From Nymphaea colorata (lineage: Eukaryota > Streptophyta > Magnoliopsida > Nymphaeales > Nymphaeaceae), in the NCBI RefSeq assembly GCF_008831285.2, contig NC_045151.1, positions 5,407,682 through 5,471,681 on the forward strand: a stretch of DNA of 64,000 nucleotides, read 5' to 3'. Shown here one piece after another: positions 58,575-64,000 of the stretch; the first letter of the stretch is position 1; every line of letters starts with the position of its first letter. The position numbers and the translations under genes were made by a program. Below the pieces are notes generated by a model. The model made no database searches. It was not told the origin of the DNA and was given only the letters and a program-made list of their open reading frames with translations.

Positions 58575-59157
58575 CCGCCACACAGTTTGGTCACCAATCC
58601 AGACGCTTCAAAAATCTTATACGCAAATTAACCAACGGAAATATTATTTTCATGATAAAAGAACATAAAGGACACTGTAATAAACACTTTTGTTACGAGA
58701 TGTATAATTTTATAAGAATCTAAAATCAGCTAAAAAAAATTCTTAGATTTTCAACTCGTGCGTATTAACAAACTCGGGAAGGTGAAATTGTATGGAGTCG
58801 AAGCTCCTTTCAAGTTCCTTGGCTCAAGTCACTCGTGAGTAAAATCGACAAGGCACTGTTATCAGTATGGCAGATAAATTGTACCATGCCCGAATCAAAA
58901 GAAACAAGACTCCGCTTTTTGCGATGATAAAACAACCCGCCGGATCGCATACTAAATATCTATAGTTTTGACATCCTACTACTTCCATGACAAGAACTAC
59001 GAGAGAAAAAAGCAGAACAAGTGATGATAACGCATCAAATCAATTTAAACAGAGAAACTCATACGAAGTCACAAAAATCCTCCCCAGATCAAGGGGTTAC
59101 TAATGGATGAGACTCACCCGAGTTCGATAGGCATAAATTTCGCTCCCTCGAGTCCAT
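52572..59157 (-). CDS. Peroxisomal-type polyamine oxidase (PAO2/3/4 clade), ten coding exons
   Basis: FAD-dependent amine oxidase; in Arabidopsis this clade back-converts spermine and spermidine in peroxisomes, releasing H2O2. Exons (minus): 59157-59118, 57640-57528, 57452-57364, 57121-57008, 56876-56789, 56701-56616, 56443-56341, 56254-56157, 55760-55331, 52880-52572. All junctions are GT-AG and join in phase to 1470 nt, 489 residues plus stop, matching the roughly 490 of Arabidopsis PAO2. Visible motifs: start [16 protein letters not shown]-binding [106 protein letters not shown]; and the C-terminal tripeptide SRL, a PTS1 peroxisome signal. A Cys stands in GGRVCTDY, where Arabidopsis has His. 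No lesion is seen, so it is probably expressed and functional. Confidence 0.95.
53590..53770 (+). repeat. Fragment related to the left end of the Mutator-like element
   Basis: GGTACGGGTGCGGGTACCGG, then 'GGTACGGACCATTTT', an AC/AT microsatellite (53660-53702) and 'CAAAAATTACAAACA' follow the same order as 5140-5310. Located in intron 9 of the polyamine oxidase gene. The matching right end was not found. Confidence 0.6.
54324..54920. repeat. 132-bp minisatellite in the last PAO intron
   Basis: The start CTAAGGATTCCAGGTTGCTT recurs at 54324, 54456, 54588, 54720 and 54852, exactly 132 bp apart, with few differences. The last copy is partial. The array lies inside intron 9 (52881-55330). Confidence 0.95.
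57641..59117 (-). other. First intron of the polyamine oxidase gene
   Basis: A 1477-bp intron separates the 13-codon first exon from the rest. It begins GTGAGTCTC and ends TTTGTCAG. It includes a (TA)n tract at 58537-58566 and no recognisable gene. Confidence 0.85.
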
Positions 59158-59303
59158 CTGGACGAGATCCCGTATAAGAACCCTCTAACAGATTTATACA
59201 GGGCAAGAGAGAATTGAGGCGAGAAATGGAGCGTGAAGATCAGGAGGCACGTGATGAAGTGGCCCGAATTCGAAGGAAACCCCGGACGGACGGAACAGTT
59301 CAT
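59118..59303 (-). promoter_or_regulatory. Overlapping upstream ORF in the PAO leader
   Basis: ATG 59303 opens a frame 146 nt upstream of the main ATG (59157) and in a different frame. It runs past the main start to the end of exon 1 at 59118 (62 codons). If spliced it continues into exon 2 and stops near 57563, giving 87 residues (start MNCSVRPGFPSNSGHFITC). An overlapping uORF of this kind should reduce translation of the main frame. Arabidopsis PAO2 is known to have a uORF that responds to polyamines; whether this one is homologous was not tested. Confidence 0.5.
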
Positions 59304-59425
59304 ACGTAAAAACGAGATTAGGGAAACCGATCAGAAAACGAAAAGTTCCGATCACAGAATGTAAGGCAAACCCAACCCTAACCGTTCTCCTCGATCCAGT
59401 CGCGGAACCCACGGTCGTCAAGGAA

Positions 59426-59482
59426 TCAGAGAGAGAGAGCAAAGAGAAGAGAAAGAAGAGAAAAGGTTAGAGAGAGAGGCAT
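59426..59482 (-). promoter_or_regulatory. Short 18-codon upstream ORF in the PAO leader
   Basis: ATG 59482 opens MPLSLTFSLLSLLFALSL and stops at TGA 59426-59428, well before the main start. It would be in the transcript if transcription starts about 30 nt after the TATA box at 59571-59580. Encoded in a pyrimidine-rich leader, so composition may explain it. Confidence 0.4.
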
Positions 59483-59570
59483 TGGCTCTCTCTTCTGCAA
59501 TTTTCTCTGATTCCCTTCCGTTGCACTTTCTTCTTTTCCTTTTGCGGCTTCCACCTCCTCCCAATTTCAC

Positions 59571-59580
59571 CTTTTATAAT
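59571..59580 (-). promoter_or_regulatory. TATA box of the polyamine oxidase gene
   Basis: Minus-strand ATTATAAAAG about 415 bases upstream of the ATG, followed by a CT-rich leader typical of plant promoters. It predicts a start of transcription near 59545. Confidence 0.5.
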
Positions 59581-60226
59581 CTCCCACTCCCACCCCTCCC
59601 ACGATCTCTCTCACTCTCTGGATTGATTCGTTGTGGACGGGGGAACAAAACAAAAAAACTTTTCACTCTCTTTTTTCCACCGTGCAGTAAGAAGGTAGCC
59701 AACGCCCAAGGGCTCGAAATGTCGCAAACGTTTCAAACTTGCCCTCGATTCCCGTGAAAGTTACGGTATCCGAACGTCATTGCGCTTGGTTGGGTCGGGT
59801 GACCCGAGTTGATGTGATATTCAACCCAGTGCAAATGTGTTCGATCGGCTTTTCCAGAAACGCAAGTAACAAAAATCAACGGATAATAAAGGAGAAACGT
59901 GCCCGTTCAATATTACTGGAAAGGACATTTACTTTCTGCGTCATTAATAACCTTCGCCCCTCTCCCTCCACAATAAAAAGAAAATTAACCACGTCATTGA
60001 GAGCAATTATAATACGTTAGCAAAACAACATTCAAATCCCTAATGTTATACAGGTGTGAGTGAAAGGCCTAAGTACCCACATGGGCATGCGTGGATACAA
60101 ATTAAATTTTTTCTTGAATTTTGATTTTTTTCCTTTTATTTTATTTCTCTTTCATCTATCTGTTTTTTGTAACTTTGATTGTTTGTGGATTATATATATA
60201 TATATATTGGATTTTTTTATCCCCGT

Positions 60227-60385
60227 TTGGATGGAGAAATCCTCTAACCCCATCACAATCCATCAGGTTGTGTGTTTAATCATGGCATCAAGTGGACATA
60301 GTTGGATGGAAGTTTGATGGTCGGAGGATTTCACCTCATATGTGTGTGTGTAAGGAGGTGAAATCCTCTGCATATCTCCATCCAA
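60227..60385. mobile_element. Foldback MITE
   Basis: Outer inverted repeat TTGGATGGAG / CTCCATCCAA and an inner perfect 14-bp stem GAGGATTTCACCTC (60324-60337) / GAGGTGAAATCCTC (60355-60368) with a TG-rich loop. No coding capacity. A (TA)n tract lies upstream at about 60194-60206. Confidence 0.6.
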
Positions 60386-60625
60386 TGACGATTTCCTGAT
60401 GCATCGCAAGCGTTGATATGTTGTGAGAAATCAGAACATTTGTAAGAATCCGTATATATAAGAAAATTGAACGATGACTTTAGTTATCTCACTTGTGAAG
60501 ATCATCTAATTTATTGTGGTAGATAAAAAATAAAGAGAAAAATATAATGGTCACTTCCATGATTTAATATTAGTTCACACTTTTTTTATCTTTGTTTCTC
60601 CCAATTATTCATCAAACTGGGTGAA

Positions 60626-60683
60626 TGTGGACAGCCAAAGTCACCATCCCCTCATGTGGACAGCCAAAGTCACCATCCCCTCA
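60626..60683 (+). repeat. Two-copy tandem duplication of about 29 bp
   Basis: GTGGACAGCCAAAGTCACCA with its tail CCCCTCA occurs twice in direct succession without mismatch. Confidence 0.9.
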
Positions 60684-60771
60684 CTTTAGATATATCTAGA
60701 TATATGTACACCAAATATATCCCAGATAAAAGGGGATAATTTGGAATTTTAGGTTTGACTTAACGACCCAA

Positions 60772-60966
60772 ATGAAAGCATTCATTTTAATTTCTCTTAC
60801 CGCCATTTTACTTCTGGACACGTGCATGTTTGTGTTGGGGACCTCATATGCAAAGGACTCCATCTCCATTCATCTAGCATCGAGTGGCAACCCACCCGTG
60901 CCTCCACTTTTCATTGGGAGTTGGCTCGGCCGATGGATTCCACAGGAAATCCCTTCAAAGAAATAG
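60772..60966 (+). CDS. Doubtful small secreted-peptide ORF (64 codons)
   Basis: ATG 60772 opens a 64-residue ORF whose first 27 residues look like a signal peptide: MKAFILISLTAILLLD, a hydrophobic core, then a small-residue cleavage context SYA before KDSISIH. The rest is short, Pro/Ser-rich and ends SKK. No family is recognised. It lies between the polyamine oxidase promoter and a retrotransposon, with AT-rich boxes upstream. It could be a real small peptide, the first exon of a lost gene, or chance. Confidence 0.25.
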   Translation: MKAFILISLTAILLLDTCMFVLGTSYAKDSISIHLASSGNPPVPPLFIGSWLGRWIPQEIPSKK

Positions 60967-61469
60967 AAGATACCATTGCAGTCCCTTCCAAAGTGTTGTC
61001 AATTCTCTACTTAACCATTGAGTTTAATGTTCGGGCTTGCCGTGGATGTGTTTAATGGTAAAATTCCTTGAATATCCTCTTATCATTTTCAGAAAATTTT
61101 GTTAGGTTCCTCAAATGTAGTTAAACCTTGGTCTGTAATAATTTATCGATTTCCACAAATGCCCTACCGTGCCAAGGACGACATTCTGCAATGGAACGAC
61201 ATTCTTTCGCTCATAGCAAAACCCACTCGATCAGATGGGGTCCCCTCGAGGTGAGCTCTTTTCTCCTTTTACTCTCCCTCTCTTCTCCCTCCTATTCTCT
61301 CCCTTTCTCCCCACCTTCCCACCCCAGTCATGACCTTCCTTCTCCCCACCAACAATATACCCAGTCCAACACCATTATAGGTGATGTTAACCAGTTAACA
61401 TACACCTCTCTCTCTCTCTCTCCCTACCTGCAAGTGAGAGGTAAAATCTCTCTTCCTCATTGTCCCATC

Positions 61470-61653
61470 TGTTAAGGAAAGGTTTTGATTTTTGAGATTT
61501 AGAATCTCCAAGAGATAAAAACGTATTGACTCCTACAATCTTGGAATCTAATTTACGTTTTCATCTCTTGTTTTTTGTTATAACTTCCTTATCTCTTGTA
61601 GTCTATAATTACCATCTATCATCAACTATGGAAATATATGTAAGATTCTATTT

Positions 61654-61703
<50 letters not shown>

Positions 61704-61720
61704 CCTCACGAGTTCTTTCA
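61470..61720 (+). mobile_element. 5' LTR of Ty1/copia element
   Basis: Begins TGTTAAGGAAAGG and ends GTTCTTTCA directly before the primer site. About 251 bp, a usual size for short-LTR copia elements. A pure (TC)n tract lies at about 61656-61700 near its end. The 3' LTR is outside the window, so the boundary is not confirmed by a second copy. Confidence 0.65.
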
Positions 61721-61733
61721 TGGTAACAAAGCC
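61721..61733 (+). promoter_or_regulatory. Primer-binding site of the copia element
   Basis: TGGTAACAAAGCC follows the LTR directly and matches TGGTATCAGAGCC, the initiator tRNA-Met site, except at two positions. Confidence 0.65.
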
Positions 61734-61758
61734 TTCATCTTCTTCTTCTAGAAGTATC

Positions 61759-64000
61759 ATGGCAAATTCGTCGTCTTCTTCAACTCAATGGAATGTGATC
61801 GCTGCACTTGTCTCTGTTAAACTCAACAGGGACAATTATCTATTATGGAACAGTCAGCTGGAATCGGTCATGGAGTCCCAAGAACTTGTGCAGTTCATTG
61901 ACGTACGTACGTTGCCTCCTCCACCAGAGACTATTGTGAAGGACGGCAAGAATGAAGCTAATCCAAAATTTGTTGTCTGGAAGAGATCTGACCGACTGGC
62001 CCTAAGCTGGATCAAGGCCACCGTTTTTACCCGTCTTGAGACAAATCATGTCTAGCAAGTTGGCACATGAAGCATGGAAAATGCTGAAAAAGTCGTTTAG
62101 TTCTCAATCACATTTGAGAATAATGCTGCTAAGAAAGAAGCTACATTTCATTCAAAAAGTAAATATGGATATGCAAACCTAGTTGGTTTCTTCAAATGCC
62201 TTCTACTCACTCAAGAAAAGAGTCTTGATATGTTTAAATCGACAATGGCTGATTCTAACAAGTCTATCCAAGCATTACCGCAGGCGGAAAACCAGGTTGC
62301 TTTCAATACCTTTCGAGGACACGAAAGAGGACGAGACAATTTCAGAGGTCGGCAAGTAAGTCAATTCCAAGGACAAGGAAATGGAACATGTGTTCAACCT
62401 CAATCACAACATGGAGATTCAAACAATAATGCAGAAAATGGCAATAATCCTTGCACTGTCATAACGAGTCAATATTGTGGACGAAAGGGTCAATCGGCAA
62501 GAACATGTTATGATATTCCACAAGTATTTTCAGCTATGAATTTGTAGGAGTCCACTACTGAATATTGGTATCCCGACTCAGGAGCAACTAATCATATCGT
62601 CAACAATGATGAGATGATGCACAACAAAACATCATACGATGGGCTGGACAATATCATGATTGGTAATGGTTCAAGCCTCTCTATTAAGCATATAGGTAAT
62701 TTATTAGTTAATTCTACAGTGACTTCATTCCATCTTACAAATGCATTGCATGTTCCCAAAATGGCTTATAATCTCTTATCAGTGGGAAAGTTTACATTTG
62801 ACAATGACTGCATTTTTCAATTCTCACCACATGATTTTGTTATTAAGGATCCGCAGATGGGCAACATTCTTCTTCAAGGACCAAAGATGTGTAACAGTCT
62901 CTATCCCATCAAAGCGATCAGATCGAATATGGATCCATTTTCGACCAAGGGAGCAGCGTTTAGTTGCTGGTTTCCAGCAGGCGTCAATAAAATTTCAGCA
63001 TCATTTGATCTATGGCATGGGTGACTTTGTCATGCAAACAAGAAGATAGTTAGTCTTTTGAATTCTAGTCAACACATATCAATAAATTCTTCTATACCAA
63101 AAGGAGTGTGTCAGTCTTGTCTTCTGGGAAAGGCACATAAAAAACTCTTTTCAATTTCTGATTTTCAAGCCTCACGACTTCTTGAACTGTTTCATATGGA
63201 TGTATGGGGACCGGCCCCAACTATCTCTCGAGAGGGTTTCAGGTTTTTTCTGCTCATGGTTGACAACTATTCTAGATTTTCATGGTTGTTTCATCTTAAA
63301 GTTAAGTCTAAAGTTGTTTCATGTTTCAAGCATTTTAAGACCTTGATTGAAAAGCAATTAACATTCATATATGTTCCATTCAACCCGACAATGACAAAGA
63401 ATTTGTAAATTCTAATTTAGCTTTATTCTGTGAAGAGTATGGGTTTTTTCAACAATTTTCTTGTCTCTACACTCCTGAACAAAATGGTATAGTTGAATGA
63501 AAACATCGTCATGTCGTTGAAATAGACTTAAGCATGCTTTATGATGCTAGACTCTCCTATATTTTCTGGGTTGATTCATTCCGAACTGCCATTTATATTA
63601 TCAACCATTTACCAACTTTGAAATTGCAGCGAAAGTCACCCTTTTACATGCTTTTTCAAAAGGATCCAGAATACACATATTTTCGGGTTTTTGGAACCCC
63701 ATGTTATCCATTATTGATGCCCATGAATGATTCAAAATTTCAGTCAAATACTACTTCATGCATTTTTCTCGGTTATGCTAGTCATCATAAGGGGTATCTA
63801 TGCTATGACAAAAGACATCAACATATTATTATCTCTCAGCATGTTATTTTTGATGAAGCTCAGACTGATGGGTCAGATCATCGTCTGAACTTTTTAGATG
63901 ACATTATATCTCATTGGCTACCAAATATGACCAATGCTTCTTCTACCAGTCTCGCTGATCAAATGCAGCCCTCATCAACTTCGTATTACATGGTTTTACC
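61759..64000 (+). pseudogene. Ty1/copia gag-pol, disrupted and truncated by the window end
   Basis: Gag starts at ATG 61759 (MANSSSSSTQWNVIAALVSV), with LNRDNYLLWNSQLESVMES and a stop at 62053-62055. A second gag part at 62230-62547 has a damaged knuckle (YCGRKGQSARTCY; first Cys and His lost). Protease WYPDSGATNHIVNN near 62570 keeps DSG. ALHVPKMAYNLLSVGKF follows near 62745. GAG-pre-integrase and integrase start at 63058-63408 (CQSCLLGKAHKKLFS; LFHMDVWGPAP; MVDNYSRFSWLF). A frameshift near 63390 precedes DNDKEF, and TGA interrupts the next motif near 63498. Later FLGYASHHKGYLCYD (about 63768-63812) is the integrase C-terminal region. RT lies beyond the edge. It cannot make a full polyprotein. 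Confidence 0.85.

Overview
The window is nuclear DNA of a flowering plant. It is AT-rich, dense in decayed LTR retrotransposons, and carries one intact intron-containing host gene (a peroxisomal-type polyamine oxidase with ten coding exons), an integrated pararetrovirus (Caulimoviridae) and several small DNA transposons. Nothing in the sequence places the host at family level.

Layout. 0-1.6 kb: leftward Ty3/gypsy gag-protease remnant with a decayed primer-binding site. 2.3-4.6 kb: MITE-like elements. 4.6-7.7 kb: a decayed Ty1/copia copy into which a 1.5 kb Mutator-like element is inserted; that element is bounded by an 11-bp direct repeat and carries a GC-richer, exon-like fragment resembling the N-terminus of HUA1-type CCCH zinc-finger proteins (a candidate Pack-MULE). 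8.8-9.6 kb: possible orphan 5' exon. 10.4-10.9 kb: tandem repeat.

10.87-22.13 kb: a rearranged cluster of endogenous caulimovirid fragments in both orientations: leader with tRNA-Met primer site, coiled coil/coat protein with zinc knuckle, movement protein, aspartic protease, reverse transcriptase/RNase H, a P6/transactivator-like ORF and a small basic last ORF. Overlapping fragments imply coat protein before movement protein, the order known from cavemo/solendovirus-type genomes. All copies carry stops, frameshifts, deletions or inversions and are non-functional as they stand.

22.1-47.9 kb: a nest of long-LTR, Tat/Ogre-like Ty3/gypsy material. It includes one gag fragment, several diverged LTR-like blocks with TATA boxes, two primer-site-like sequences, an inverted LTR pair and long non-coding interiors rich in tandem repeats. 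No long pol ORF was seen, so these look like non-autonomous or gutted elements. 48.5-49.65 kb: rightward Ty3/gypsy gag-RT remnant, followed by a GC-richer stretch of unknown nature.

52.57-59.16 kb: the polyamine oxidase gene on the minus strand. All ten exons join in phase to a 489-residue protein ending in Ser-Arg-Leu (PTS1). Its leader has a TATA box and two upstream ATGs; its last intron holds a 132-bp minisatellite and a fragment related to one end of the Mutator-like element. 60.2-61.4 kb: a foldback MITE and a doubtful small secreted-peptide ORF. 61.47 kb to the end: a Ty1/copia element with 5' LTR, primer site and broken gag-pol, cut off by the window edge.
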